Source: Theropithecus gelada
Lineage: Eukaryota > Chordata > Mammalia > Primates > Cercopithecidae
Assembly (NCBI RefSeq): GCF_003255815.1
Contig: NC_037689.1
Location: forward strand, 26,825,527 to 26,889,526
Reading direction: 5' to 3'
Length of the DNA stretch: 64,000 bases
Shown here: positions 1-12,639 of the stretch, in pieces
Layout: each line of letters begins with the position of its first letter
How positions within the stretch are numbered: position 1 is the first letter of the stretch
Translations under genes and position numbers: made by a program
Notes under the pieces: model-generated
Database searches by the model: none
Told to the model about the DNA's origin: nothing
Seen by the model: only the letters and a program-made list of their open reading frames with translations

Positions 1-2105
1 TGATGTTAAATAACTAGATAATATATGTATATAATATTGCATATAAAAGTTTACAAATATAATTTTTAATGTATATGTAATCATTAATACTTTGTATTTA
101 ATATATTAATAATACATTCCTGTGAAATAGAAATTCCAGAGCAGTCATGACTGACAGAGTTTATATGTCTGAGATACCAGAATGCCCACTGACATTCAGC
201 CAGTTTCTAAGTATGGATATACAAGTGGGAGACAGCAATACATCACACAAGATCTGGGGTAAGCATTGTACTTATTATTGAGCCACTTAAAAGATATCTT
301 CACCTTATAATCAAAATAAACATCTTTAAATTATGGAAGGAGGGAGTGATGATTGAATTGTCTTACTGTGTTTTAAAAATAAAATATTAATAAAATGTGA
401 CGTTCATGTGCTTAAGAGAGTAAGCTGCTATTTACTGTTGAAGATAGAAGCCTTGAAATGACTTTTGTTCGATATAGACATACCACTAGCTACTCGCACT
501 TTAAGCATTGAGCATTTAAGCATCCATATGACTGAATGCAGCCGTTTTGTCAACACATTAGTCCAAAAAAAAAATAAAAAAGAAAGAAAGAAAAACCAAC
601 CCAAACTCTGACAGCACTTAAGCATGTTACATGTAAATGCTTATGTTTACAATGGCTACTTGGCATTTCAAAATGATTACAAATTGCACTGAACAAGTTA
701 AGCACAAATTTTGCATTTCAGTGATCTGCCTTTCAGTATTTACATCATGTCTAAAATAATTTCGCAGTGATGGCTGAGTGGTTCTGCATGTTAGGCCCAT
801 GTGGGTCACTGGTTCATTTTTGAGTCATTTATACTGGCAAGAAATTGCAGCTCCTAGAGATTTATGCTAGCACAGTATACAAGCAACATTAATTACCCTT
901 CCTTAAGATCAACAATTTTTAGTTTATTATTAAGAAAGGTAATTAGATTACTGTAACCACTGACAAGCAATTAGTTCCGAACATTACATTTTTAGCTTGT
1001 AGAATGAACTTAACCCAGGGATATTTCCGTATTTAATGCAGCACAGTTTTATGATTTCTTTCAGCTCTTCACATTTATCCAGATTTTCCATACTTGTAAA
1101 CAGAGCATTTGCATACTGTCCCAAAATCAAATTGTGTGTTAGTGAAAATAATTGGCCTGTTCACTACTTTTTTATATGACTGTTTTAATCATTCATCAAA
1201 GTGTGTGAATTTCGCCAACTCTAGCCAACTGGCTGTAATTTTATTGATTATTTATGTTGAGCATTAAGTAAAAATGAGCAAGCTGTAGTCATTCAGACTT
1301 GGGACACACACGCATCAGAAAGGAAGAGCTTTTCCAATTTTATGCAGGAACTTCTTCTCCCAAACTTCAAGCTCTGCAGTTAGTGGATTACAACAGCAAT
1401 GGCCTTTCTTCACTTTTTTGTATCTATTAGGTATTCATGGTAAACACAAGAAAAGAGAAATTATCATTTGATTAGTAGTTTATTCAGCACTTTCTGTTAT
1501 CTCAAGATTTATGTTGTTTCATCCTAGCTCAGAAAATAAACAAATTGAAGTAGAATAACGGGAACAAACACAAGAAAGAAATGAAGTCCAGAGTGAACTT
1601 GAGCAGAATGAAATGCAAAAAATGAAATGGAAAAGGGGAATAAAAGAAAAATATTCACTCTTTTATTTGGGTTTTACAGAGAATGTGAATTTTACAGCCA
1701 CATACTAAAATGCCGTCTAAAATAGTAAATATCGAATACTTTGTTCTCTTCAACTCACTTCTATCTGTTTCTTTATTCTTCAAAGTTGTCTTTCACCATG
1801 GTCTACCACACACAGAGGAAGGCCATTTCCACAGAGGTGCTGGGATTTTAAGGGCAGTAGAAATTTCCCTGATCTAAATTGGCCACAAAGATGTCTGAGA
1901 TGACTGGGTCATCAGTCATTCTTTGGCTTGAGAACTTGGAGGCTCTCATGGAGATGAGAATGTATTTCAGGAAAAGGAAAAGAAAATGCAAGAAACAAAA
2001 GATCTGAGTAGGTGATTGGTCAAGTTTATGTTTCTGGACATCTATTATTTCTATTTTTTTGCAGAAAGAATAAACAAAGAAGAGAGAGAGAGAGAGAGAG
2101 GTCAT
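1..2105. other. Unassigned AT-rich DNA
   Basis: No repeat family, splice-flanked exon or RNA gene is recognised here. Open frames at 428-625, 627-809 and 1848-2105 are short, have no recognisable domain and lack supporting context. A short GA run sits at about 2086-2101. A tRNA-like A box near 771 is treated as a finding only. Confidence 0.6.
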
Positions 2106-2160
2106 CTGTGGAGTGTAGCTTGACCAGTGCCCATGAGCTCCAGTTTGCCTATGATGTGAT

Positions 2161-2177
2161 AAGGTATAGATAGATAA

Positions 2178-2217
<40 letters not shown>

Positions 2218-2766
2218 ACAGATGATAGCTAAAAAGACAGATGATAGATGATAGATAGATAGATGATAGACAGTTGATAGATGGATAATAGAGATAGATA
2301 GGTAGACAGACAGATAGATGATAGCTAGATAAACTGATGATAGATAGATGACAGATAGATGGATAGATATATGGTAGATAGATAGGTGATAGATATAGAT
2401 AGATGGATGATAGACAGATAGATAGATGATCGGTAGACTGATGATTGATAAATGATAGATAGACTGATGATAGATAAATTACAGATAGAAGATAGATGGA
2501 TAAATAGATGATAGTTATAGATATATAGATAATAGATGATGATAGATAGATGACACATGGTGATAGATGATAGGTGGATGGATAGATAGATATTTGATAG
2601 ATAGATGATCGATAGATAATAGATAGATGGACAAATGGCAGATAGATAGTAGATAGATGGCTAGATAGATGATAGACAGATGGTAGATGATAGATAATAG
2701 ACGGATAGGTAGATGATAGATGGATAGATAAATGGATAGACAGATAAATAGATGATAAGCAGATGA
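2161..2766 (+). repeat. Degenerate (GATA)n microsatellite, first block
   Basis: About 600 bases of GATA units with scattered GACA, GATG and single-base interruptions. The degree of interruption suggests an old array. The reverse strand gives a serine/isoleucine/tyrosine-rich low-complexity frame, which is not a gene. Confidence 0.95.
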
Positions 2767-3075
2767 GACCGGGTGTAGTGGTTCACGCCTGTAATCCCAG
2801 CACTTCGGGAGGCTGAGATGGGTGGATCACCTGAGGTCAGGAGTTTGAGACCAGCCTGACCAACATGGTGAAACTCTGTCTCTACTAAAAATACAAAAAT
2901 TATTTGGGAGTGGTGGCGCATGCCTGTAATCCTGGCTACTTGGGAGGCTGAGGCACAAGAATCACTTGAACCTGGGAGGTGGAGGTTGCAGTGAGCCAAG
3001 ATTGTGTCACTGTACTCCAGCCTGGACGACGGAGTGAGACTCTGTCTCAAAAATAAACAAAAAACAAAAAAAAGA
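2767..3075 (+). mobile_element. Alu SINE inserted in the GATA array
   Basis: Full dimeric Alu, with both arms, a central A-rich linker and an A-rich tail of mixed AAAT/AAAC composition. The same GATA-type array continues on both sides, so it inserted into the array. Confidence 0.93.
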
Positions 3076-3225
3076 CAAACAGATAGAAGAGATAGATAGA
3101 TACACATAGATAGATATAGATAAATGTAAAGAGATAAATACAGATGCAGAGATAAATGAAGATAGATATAGATGCAAATATATTTATATATAGACACGTG
3201 TGTGTGTGTGTGTCTGTGTCTTATA
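3076..3225 (+). repeat. GATA array continued, ending in (TG)n
   Basis: GATA-like units resume after the Alu tail and pass into a short TG run at about 3196-3220. Downstream, 3226-3275 ends with a CTGACTGATACAAC-like string that resembles the 3' end of an ERVL-type LTR; this is only suggestive. Confidence 0.8.
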
Positions 3226-5134
3226 ATGGTTCCACTCATCTAATTAAACCTTGACTGATTGATACAACAATATTTATCTATATTTATTTATCTAAACCTA
3301 TACATAGACTATATATAATATTCATAGATATATTGATTAAATATATATAGATAAATATATATATTATAACCAGTTGTGTGCAGTAATGGAATCAGCTTAA
3401 TGATCAAATGTATCCATTCTGTAAATAAGCTTTTTCTAATCTAAAAATCTCATGAATGTTTTATTACCCAAAACTCTCCCCATTTATTTATCCAAACACT
3501 CTATCATCAAAAGCTAATGCATGCCTAGTGTGTACAACACCACCAGAGATATAATTATAGCTCTAATGAAGAAAACATGAACAATGCCCTTCAAAATCAT
3601 ATTTATTCATGAAGAGGATCATGATCAGACAATTAAGAAATTAGCTCTAAGAACTTTGGAAAGGCACATTTAAAGAAGCCTGATGGTTAGATAAATTGAT
3701 TGCAACTGAGATCATTGAAAAACCTGAGCCTTTTACTGGACAATCAAAATAGAAACACATAGGGAGACAAGGCATAAAGGATATTCAAAGAGTAATACTC
3801 TTTATTACCATTTGATCACTAAATGCCAGGCATCACCATGTAATTTTTAATACATAGTTCACTCTTACACAAATACACTTCAGGATTCCCTATTTGAAGA
3901 TGATGTTACAAAGGTATCACAGCTGGGAGTTCATGTGATTGACATGATGCATTTCCCAAGCTTCTCCCTTCCATTCATCCAATAAATATTTATGATTGCT
4001 TACTTTGCATGTTACCATAATTTTCTGTTCCAACAGAGTCCATCTAGGCATAGCCCAAAATGGTGGAGATTAGAGTGTGGAGACTGCCGCTAGGTAGATT
4101 TGGGACAAAACACAGGGGTGCCAAGATTTAACTGCCTGCATAGATTGACTACCATTGATTCTCCAAGTCCTGCTGAACTGCCTGGACTTAATTCTTTATG
4201 TAAAGTAGAACAATTGATAGCTCCCTGTTAAGTGATTCTCTTCTAAGAGGGTCAGTTTTTGAATAATCAAGAGGATCCTTATTCAAAGGATCGTTCTGAA
4301 TAAATAACTGTGCTGTTTCTCTTGTGAATTGTTTTCTGGGGAAGTAGCAAATATCAAGTTTGATTTGAGAAGAATTGGAATGCCTACTATAATAACTGGC
4401 ATGGGAAGCATAAAAAATTAGTTATACAAAGATGCAACCTTAGAAATGACAGCAGGCAGAGTTGGATTTAATGGGAAATTCTACAAACCTGTCCAGAAAG
4501 ACATTGCTTTCACGTTATTTAAAATGTATGTATCAGGACAGAGAGACACATGTGCAATGTTTCAGTTAGTGCAACGAGACTGGTATAAGCTGAAAAAGGA
4601 CAGAGAATGACTCAACATTGTTAAGGAAAGAATGAGAGTAGAGCACTGAGCTAGCACACAGACGGTTCTCTTAATATTTTATTTCCTCTAAGACAAAGAA
4701 AAACAAGACGGCACTGAGCATGAGAAATGAAACTGCAGAAGTTTCTGTGTTCTCATATCGGAGTCAAGAGAGTGTGCTTGTTTGCTCATGAGAAAAATAG
4801 AAAGACTCATGGTGAAATAAGAACATGAAAGAAATCCATAACCAGGTAGAGATTAAAGTGTTTGATAAAAGTAGGCACATTTGATCTATTAAAATATGAG
4901 TCAGGCAAAGTCCAAATACGGATAATTCTTTCAGGTTGATCAATTAGAGATCAACCCCTCTTCTAGTGGGTTTCATGTTCTCAGTGAAGTATAAGGCCTT
5001 GTCTTCAGGGAGAGGGCTTGAAGGTCCTCTAGTAAAAATATTTAAAGTGGAGAGAAAGACATTTGAAATACTCGTCTCTGAAGGACAGTGTTACCCTAAG
5101 AAGATGAATGGACAAAGCAAATGTGGTATACACA
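3226..5134. other. Mostly unassigned AT-rich DNA
   Basis: Apart from a probable MIR relic (3805-3960) and an L2/MIR-like string near 3970-4040, nothing is recognised. An L1 ORF2-like snippet of about 25 bases lies at 5105-5130, just ahead of the main L1 and out of the usual L1 order. Confidence 0.5.
3805..3960 (+). mobile_element. Probable MIR SINE relic
   Basis: The order matches the MIR core: a TAAATGCCAGGCATC-like segment, a diverged middle with a GATGATGTTACAAAGGTATCA segment in place of the usual gaggaaactgagg block, then CACAGCTGGGAG. Divergence is high. Confidence 0.4.
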
Positions 5135-7785
5135 AGCAGAACTAAAACCAGACACCACATGATTATCTCAATAAAGTCAGAAAAGGATTGCAATAAAATC
5201 CAACATTCCTTCAGGTAAAAAACCCTCAACAAACTGGGCATCAAAGGTACGTACCTCAAAGTAATAAGAGCCATCTATGACAAACCCATAGCCAGCATCA
5301 TACTAAATGGGCAAAAAATATTCCCCTTGAAAACCAGAAGAAAACAAGGATATCCTCTCTAACTATTCGTATTCAACATAGTACTGAAAGTCCTGGCCAG
5401 AGCAATCAGGCAAGAGAAAGAAATAAAAGGCATCCAAATAGGAAGATACTAAGGCAAACATTCTCTGCAGATGATATGATTCTATACCTAGAAACCATCA
5501 TAGACTCTGCCCAAAGGCTCCTAGACCAGATAAACAACTTCATCAAAGTTTCAGGACACAAAATCAGTGTACAAACATAAATAGCATCCTATACATGAAC
5601 AACATCCAAGCTGAGAGCCAAATCAAGAGCACAGTGCCATTCGCAATAGCCACAGAAAGAATAAAATAGCTAGGAATACAGCTACCTAGGCAGGTGAAAG
5701 CTCTCTACAATGAGAATTACTAAACTCTGCTCAAAGAAATCAGAGATGACACAAACAAACGGACAAAACATTCCATGCTCGTGGATTGAAAGAACCAATA
5801 ATGCCAAAATGGCCATACTACCTGAAGCAATTTACAGATTCAGTGCTATTGCTATCCAACTATCAATGACATTCTTCACAGAACCAGAAATAACTTTTAA
5901 CAGTCATATAGAACCAAAAAACAGCCTGAATAGTCAAAGCAATCCTAAGCAAAAAGAACAAAGCTGGAGGCATCACGTTACCTGACTTCAAACTAAACTA
6001 CACAGCTACGGTAACTAAGACAGAATGCTACTGGTACAAAACAGACACATAGCCCAATGGAACAGGTTAGAGAACCCAGAAATAAAGTCACACACCTACA
6101 ACCATCTGATCTTAAGCAAAGCTGACAATAACAAGCAATGGGGAAAGAACTCCCTATTCAATAAATGGTGCTGGGATAAGGGCCTAGCCATAGGCAGAAG
6201 GCTGAAATTGGATCCCCATCTTTCATTAAATACAAAAATCAACTCAAGATGAATTAAAGACTGAAATGTAAAACTGAAAACAATAAAGACTGTAGAAGAA
6301 AACCTGGGAAATACCGTTCTGGACTTCAGCCCTAGCAAAGAATTCATGATGAAGACTCCAAAAGCAATGGAAACAAAAACAAAAATTGACAAGTGGGACC
6401 TAATTAAAGAGCTTCTGCACAGCAAAAGAAACTATGAACAGAGTAAGCAGATAACATATAGAATGAGAGAAAATATTTGCAAACTATCCATCCAACGAAG
6501 GTCCAATATCCAGAACCTATTTGACTGGCTTAAAAAAATAAAGGAACAAACAAATCAACAAGCAAAAAGCAAACAACTCCATTAAAAATGTGAAAGGGGG
6601 CCAGGCGCAGTGACTCACACCTGTAATTCTAGCACTTTGGGAGGCTGGGGTGGGCGGATTGCCTTAGCTCAGGAGTTTGAGACCAGCCTGGCAGCCTGGG
6701 CAACATGGTGAAACCCCGTCTCTACTAAAATACAAAAAATTAACCAAGTGTGGTTGTGCACACCTGTAGTCCCTGCTACTCAAGAGGCTGAGGTAGGAGA
6801 ATCGCTTGAACCTGGGAGCAGAGGTTGTAGTGAACCGAGATCACACCACTGCACTCCAGCCTGGGCAACAGAGTGAGACTCTGTCTCAAAAAACAAACAA
6901 ACAACAACAAAAGCTGTGCACAGGACATGAACAGGCACTTCCTAAAAGGAAAACATACACATGGCCAACAAGCATGTGAAAAAATGCTCAGCATGACTAA
7001 TCATTAGGGAAATGCAACTCAAAACCACAGTGAGAGAAACCATCTCACACCAGTCAGAATGGCTATGATTAAAAAATAAAAAAATAATAGATGCTGGTGA
7101 GAGTGCAGAGGAAAGGTAATGCTCATACACCACTGGTGGGAATGTAAACTAGTTCCGCCACTGTTAAAAGAAGTCAGGAGATTTCTCAACAAACTTAGAT
7201 AGAACTACCATTCAACCCAGCAGACCCATTATTGGATAGATATCCAAAGGAAAATAAATCACTCTGCTGTAAAGAAACATGCATATGTATGTTCATTACA
7301 ACACTATTTACAATAGCAAAGACATGGAATCAACCTAGATGCCCATCAACAGGGGATTGGATAAGGAAACTGTGGTACATATACTCCATGGAAGAGTGTA
7401 CAGCCATAGATGAGAATGAGATCATGTCCTTTGTAGCAACATGGACGAAGCTGGCAGCCATTATCCTAAGTGAATTAATCCAGGACTAGAAAACCAAATA
7501 CTGCATGTTCTCACTTGTAAGTGGGAGCTAAACACTGAGTACACATGGACACAAAGACAAGAACAATAGACACCAGGACCTACTTGAGGGTGGAGGGTGG
7601 GAGGAGGGTGAGGATTGAAAAACTCCTGTAGGGTCTTATGCTGATTACCTGGGTGCCAAAATTATCTGTACAACAAAACCCCATGCCACACAATTTACCC
7701 ATGGAACAAACCAGCACATGTAACCCTTGAACCTAAAATAAAAGTTGGAAAGAAAGCAAAGAAAAAAAAGAAAGAAAGAAAAGTG
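5135..7785 (+). mobile_element. 5'-truncated L1 (ORF2 RT to 3' end)
   Basis: The L1 starts inside the ORF2 reverse transcriptase domain and runs to the 3' UTR and A-rich tail. The RT catalytic segment is visible at about 5461-5487, translating as FSADDMILY. Further downstream the usual ORF2 C-terminal order is present (HVT.PDFKL region near 5970, ACKCW-like region near 7255, QWSTY-like region near 7370). Frames are broken by many stops and indels and the endonuclease domain and ORF1 are absent, so the copy is dead. An Alu splits it at 6599-6908. Divergence suggests an older primate L1 rather than a recent one. Confidence 0.93.
6599..6908 (+). mobile_element. Alu SINE inside L1
   Basis: Dimeric Alu with an AAAC-rich tail. 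L1 ORF2 sequence stops at the left edge and resumes at about 6913 (GGACATGAACAGGCACTTCC), so this Alu is younger than the L1. Confidence 0.93.
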
Positions 7786-7787
7786 AT

Positions 7788-7948
7788 ATAGGCCACATGC
7801 CAGGGCTCATGCCAGTAATTCTAGCGCTTTGGGAGGGGGAAGCAGGGGGATTGTTTGAGGCCAGGAGTTGTAGGCTGTAGTGGCCCATGCTCATGCCACT
7901 GCACTCCAGCCTGGGTGACAGAGCAAGACCGTGCCCACTCTCAAAAAA
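7788..7948 (+). mobile_element. Alu monomer-like SINE (FLAM/AluJ type)
   Basis: About 160 bases: an Alu-like 5' part, an internal deletion after the GGAGTT block, then GCACTCCAGCCTGGGTGAC and an A tail. It may be a free left monomer or an internally deleted AluJ. Confidence 0.7.
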
Positions 7949-7950
7949 AA

Positions 7951-8332
7951 AGGTCGGGCATGGTGGCTCATGCCCACAATCCCAGCACTTTGGGAGGCCA
8001 AGGTGGGCAGCTCACTTGAGGTCAGGAGTTTGACCAGCCTGGCCAACATGGTGAAACCCTGTCTCTACTAAAAGTACAAAAAAATTAGCCGGGCATGGTG
8101 GCAGATGCCTGCAATCTTAGCTACTCAGGAGGCTGAGACAGGAGGATCACTTGAACCCAGGAGGCAGATGTTGTAGTGAGTTGAGATTGCATCAGTGCAT
8201 TCCAGCCTAGGTGACAGAGTGAGACTGCATCAAAAAAAGAAGAAAGAAAAGAAAAAAGAAAAGAAAAGAAAAGAGAAGAGAAGAGAAGAAAAGAAAAGAA
8301 AAAAGAAAGAAGGAAGAAAGGAAGGAAGGGAA
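7951..8332 (+). mobile_element. Alu SINE with expanded (GAAA)n tail
   Basis: Dimeric Alu directly following the monomer, with its A tail expanded to AAAAG/GAAA units over about 100 bases (8230-8330). The tail yields lysine/glutamate-rich spurious frames. Confidence 0.93.
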
Positions 8333-8728
8333 AATGTCGTATCATATATATACACAATGGAATGTTATTCAGCTATAAAAAAGAATGAAATCATATATTT
8401 TGCAGCAACATGCATAGAACTGGAGGTCATTGTCTTAAGTGAAACAATGCAGAAACAGAAACTCAAATACCACATATTCTCACTAATAAGAGGGAGCTAA
8501 ATAATGTGCAGACATGGACATAGAGAGTGGAATATTAGACACTGGAGGCTCAGAAGGGTGTGAGGGTGGGAGTAGAGACAAGGATGAGAAATCACTTAGT
8601 GGGTACCATGTACAATATTCTGGTAAAAGTTACACTAAAAGCGCAGGCTGTGTCACTCTAAAATATATCCATGTAGCAAAACTGCACTTGTACCCCTTAT
8701 TCAAATATTTAAAAGATGAATATTAGCA
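8333..8728 (+). mobile_element. Second L1 3' end
   Basis: Begins in the ORF2 C-terminus (CACAATGGAATGTTATTCAG) and runs through the 3' UTR. It repeats a part of L1 already present at 7372-7740, so it is a separate insertion and not a continuation of the first L1. Confidence 0.85.
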
Positions 8729-9104
8729 TTTCTGGAGAGTGGGAAGCCATTGGATAAACCTGTCTTTGCCTGTAAAGTGAGATCACTCTTCATGATTATG
8801 TGTTTTGTATGTTGTGTGTGTCTGTATTTTGGGCAACATTGAAATTTTGGGCAACGTTGAAATATTCAAGTATAGTCAGAAATTGGTCAAATAACTGGTT
8901 GAACCAGATATAGGGTTTATTCAGGCAAGTAGGAGAGGAGAAGGGCAAAGACGAAAATCATGTGCTCAAAGGAGTGATTTTAATGGAGGACCTTGGATTT
9001 TAGGCTAAGAAGATAAACAGAAAGGACTTTTAAAAGAGAGAGAAACATTTGTGAAAATTAAGGAGAAGATGTATTGCTAATAGACGAGGAAAGAAGAAAC
9101 AATG
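8729..9104. other. Unassigned
   Basis: No repeat or gene signature seen. It contains two diverged copies of TTGGGCAACRTTGAAAT within 8828-8866. Confidence 0.5.
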
Positions 9105-9710
9105 CTTAGGCTTTCTGTTTCATTTCTAAATATTTTTTAAAATAACTAAAAGAGCATAATTGATTGTTTGTAACACAAAAGATAAGTGCTTGAGAGAATG
9201 AATACCCCATTCTCCATGATGTGATTATTACGCATTGCATACGTACATCAAAGTATCTCATATACTCCATGAATAGATACACCTACTGTAGTAGTCCATT
9301 TTCATGCTGCTATGAAGAAATAGCCGAGACTGGGTAATTTATAAAGAAAAAGACATTTAATGGAGTCACAGCTCCACATGGCTGGGGAGGCCTCACAGTC
9401 ATGGCAGAAGGTGAAGGACGAGCAAAGACACGTCTTACATGGTGGCGGGCAAGAGAGCATGTGCAGGGGAACTTCCCTTTATAAAACCATCAGATCTCCT
9501 GAGACTTATTCACTATCAGGAGAACAGCACAGGAAAGATGTGCCCCTATGATTTTATTACCTCTCACCAGGTCCCTCCCATGACATGTGGAAATTATGGG
9601 AGCTACAATTCAATATGAGATTTGGGTGGGGACACAGCCAAACCATATCGCCTACTATGTACCCACAAAAATAAAGAATAAAAATAAATAAATTTGAGCT
9701 TCTCAGGAAA
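9105..9710 (+). mobile_element. L1 3' UTR split by a MaLR LTR
   Basis: The left part (9105-9286) ends at ATACACCTAC and the right part resumes as CCTACTATGTACCCACAAAA, the usual end of an older L1 3' UTR, followed by an AT-rich tail. The split point is duplicated by the LTR target duplication. Confidence 0.85.
9287..9650 (-). mobile_element. THE1/MST-type solo LTR (ERVL-MaLR)
   Basis: A complete solo LTR reading on the minus strand. Landmarks on the plus strand run from TGTAGTAGTCCATTTTCATG to GGGGACACAGCCAAACCATA. It is flanked by a 5-bp target duplication CCTAC (9282-9286 and 9651-9655). No internal retroviral sequence adjoins it. Confidence 0.95.
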
Positions 9711-10384
9711 AAAAAGTCAGTTAACTTGCTTTTATAACTTCTGTAGCATGAATCACAATCACATTTAGGATCCTATATTGACTCTGAAATATGGACCCAA
9801 GACCTTAAATTTTCCCTTTCCCAACCTCTCGTGAATTCATCCACAACCAATTTAATTGTCATTGCAGTTTTGTAGAAAATGGAAAAATGAAACCAGTTCT
9901 AAAATAAACATTTTTAAAACAAAATATAACCTTTCTTTAAAAAATCTATAAATTATAAAAAATGTCTAGTCTCTGAGCCTGTGTATTAAATGAATGAACA
10001 TATGTTCCTTGCTCAGCCCCAAGGACAATAGCAAGCTCTATTGCATTGAGTGTCAAAATAAGCTGATGCATGATTTAGAAAACCATCAGACCAACTCCTT
10101 CTATTGTAATTTATTTTGAATTAGAGAAGCATGTGCATTTTTAAACTCAGCTAATTTCCATGCAGGTCATATATGTACATATGCAGCAGGGGTGTCATTT
10201 GTTTTGCACTTCAAATTCTTTTACTTTATAGCAGCATACTTCTTTAAGTTACATTTCTTTTTTTCCTGGAACCTGAGAATGATTAAATTAAAACACTGCT
10301 GTTTTGTTTGCTAGAATGAACATTTGGAAAGTGTCCTAAAATCATTACTACTTTCATTAACATCCTAATAAGATATGAAGAAAC
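9711..10384. other. Unassigned AT-rich DNA
   Basis: No gene or known repeat recognised. Confidence 0.55.
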
Positions 10385-10393
10385 ACACATGTG

Positions 10394-10436
<43 letters not shown>

Positions 10437-10445
10437 AGAGAGAGA
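10385..10445 (+). repeat. (CA)n followed by (GA)n
   Basis: A CG/CA start, about 20 CA units and then GA units. Confidence 0.97.
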
Positions 10446-10480
10446 ATCTAACAGGAAGATGTTTTAGAAAAAAATATTTG

Positions 10481-10760
10481 GGCCAGGCACAGTGGCTCAC
10501 GCCTATAATCCTAGCACTTTGAGAGGCCAAGGCGGGCGGATCACAAGGTCAGGAGAACAAGACCATTCTGGCTAACACGGTGAAACCCCGTCTCTACTAA
10601 AAATACAAAAAATTAGCCAAGTATGATGGCAGGCGCCTGGAGTTCCAGCAACTCGGGAGGCTGAGGCAGGAGAATGGCGTGAATCTGGGAGGCGGAGCTT
10701 GCAGTGAGCTGAGATCACACCACTGCACTCCAGCCTGGGAGACAGAGCGAGACTCCGTCT

Positions 10761-10797
<37 letters not shown>
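10481..10797 (+). mobile_element. AluY-like SINE with long A tail
   Basis: Full-length Alu ending in a nearly uninterrupted A tail of about 36 bases, which suggests a fairly young copy. The minus-strand frame over it is an Alu artefact. Confidence 0.95.
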
Positions 10798-10801
<4 letters not shown>

Positions 10802-12000
10802 TATCATTTCTTTGATTAGATTTAATATAGCACTTGAAAATGTGAAAGATCATTTTCTTTTTTAAAAATTTATAGACTTTCGTATTTTCATGTCTAAATA
10901 ACAGAATCTTGGTTGCTTCAAAATGGTATATAATCCAAAATAATTCTACTGAATTCAGAAAGAAAACTATATTTGTAAAAATATAATAATCTCCAACGCT
11001 GTGAATTCATCACATTGAAAATACCATTCCACTAGCTTCAGACATTCAATTTTGATTTTGTGAAGAAAGCTGTTTAATTAATTGCCACTTATTTTAATAA
11101 AAAATATTGAAAGTGGTTTTACAATTTTATTATTTTTACTTTCTAAAAAAATTCTCCACTTTTAAACTTTCACTTAGACTTGATTCTAAGATTCTTATGG
11201 ATATTAATGCTTTAAAAGTTCATCTTTTTCCTCAAAGTTCAAGTTGTTTTTAGGAAAAAGTTTGGTTCAAATAACTTATGGAACCATGTTATCAAAAGCA
11301 AAACCTTATTACACTGGGATTTCTGTTCTGTCCATTGAATAAGAGAAATGATTCTTTTCTGCATACGACTAAAACTAACTCTCAAATACAGGTTAGCTTT
11401 AAAATTGTATATTCCATTAATTACTTGATATGTTAAAATAGTTTGTTAATAACAGCATCTTGACAAAAGAGATGTATCCTGTACCTGTTGAAATACATGA
11501 AGTGACATAAGCTGATTGCTTTCTTTGGGAAGCTTAAAATGAACTCTTTTATTAAACATGAGTGTCAGAGTTTGACATTTCATTTCAGTGAATAGTCATC
11601 AATCTCTGTCATGAATGTTACATTTAGAGAATAAATTTTTTAAGAAAAAAAATAATCTTTTTCCTGTTCCCCATTTTAAAATATTTTACTATGTCAAAGT
11701 GAAAAAATATATACATCTTATTTACGTTTAACCAAAAAAGAAAAAGAATTAATCCAAATCACCATGGGACAAGGATTTTTTTTTTTTTTTTTAATTTTGT
11801 GAAATTGCTAAGTAATGAAAGAACATGCTGGGAAGAAAAACTATCTGAGAGTAAAAAAAATGCGTATAATATTTTATTGTATATTTAAGATATACACTGT
11901 ATATTTTGTAAGTATATTTGAGATATGCCTATATATGACTGTATATCATCATATATGTGAAATATATTTTGCTTAGTCTTATTTTACCATTCTTCTTATT
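10798..12000. other. Unassigned, strongly AT-rich
   Basis: No gene or repeat family recognised. Contains T/A homopolymers near 11778-11796 and TA-rich palindromic runs at 11870-11960. Confidence 0.55.
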
Positions 12001-12014
12001 AAAAAGTGACATTG

Positions 12015-12305
12015 GCTGGGCAAGGTGGCTCATGCCTGTAATCCCAGCCCTTTGGGAAGGCCAGGCTGGTGGATCGTCTGAGGTCAGGAGTTCAAGATCA
12101 GCCTGGCCAACACAATGAAATTCCATCTCTAGTAAAAATACAAAAATTAGCCAGGCATGGTGGCAGGCACATGGAATCCTAGCTACTCGGGAGGCTGAGG
12201 CAGAAGAATCACTTGAACCTGGGAGGTGGAGGTTGCAGTGAGCCAAGACTGCACCACTGCACTCTGGCCGGGACGCCAGAGTGAGACTCTGTCTTAAAAA
12301 AGAAA
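12015..12305 (+). mobile_element. AluS-like SINE
   Basis: Full Alu flanked by a clear target duplication AAAAAGTGACATTG (12001-12014 and 12306-12319). Confidence 0.95.
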
Positions 12306-12639
12306 AAAAAGTGACATTGACTAATATTACTATCAATATTAAATAAAGTTGTAGTTCAAACAGCTCAGTGACTTCACAGGAGAGGAGTAACCCAGTTTGA
12401 TAAGCAACTGCTTTCTTCTTCTGTTATGACTGCCATTAAGGTAATAATCTCTCCCTGTCTGCATCCTCTGCCCAGAAGAATCATCTCATAGCTCCTGCTT
12501 GGTCAGCTTCTCCATTTCCTTTACATCTGCCCCAATTTCTCCTTGGGTTTACATTGCAACTCTCTCCCCTTACCCAGGACTCCTCTGTGACTTGTTCTGC
12601 CTGCCCTTTTCCTTACCGTGTGTCTTGTTCAAATATACC

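Noticed and set aside
2161..3225. Regularly repeated units reminiscent of a CRISPR array
   Set aside because: Units are 4 bases with no spacers; this is a vertebrate microsatellite.
2325..3239. 77- and 192-codon minus-strand frames
   Set aside because: GATA array and Alu translation; the second reads the well-known Alu minus-strand peptide pattern.
5710..6585. L1 ORF2-derived frames as a possible active LINE
   Set aside because: Frames are short, stop-interrupted and split by an Alu; the 5' half of ORF2 and all of ORF1 are missing.
8341..8728. Continuation of the L1 at 5135-7785
   Set aside because: It repeats ORF2/3' UTR sequence that the first L1 already contains, so it is a second insertion.
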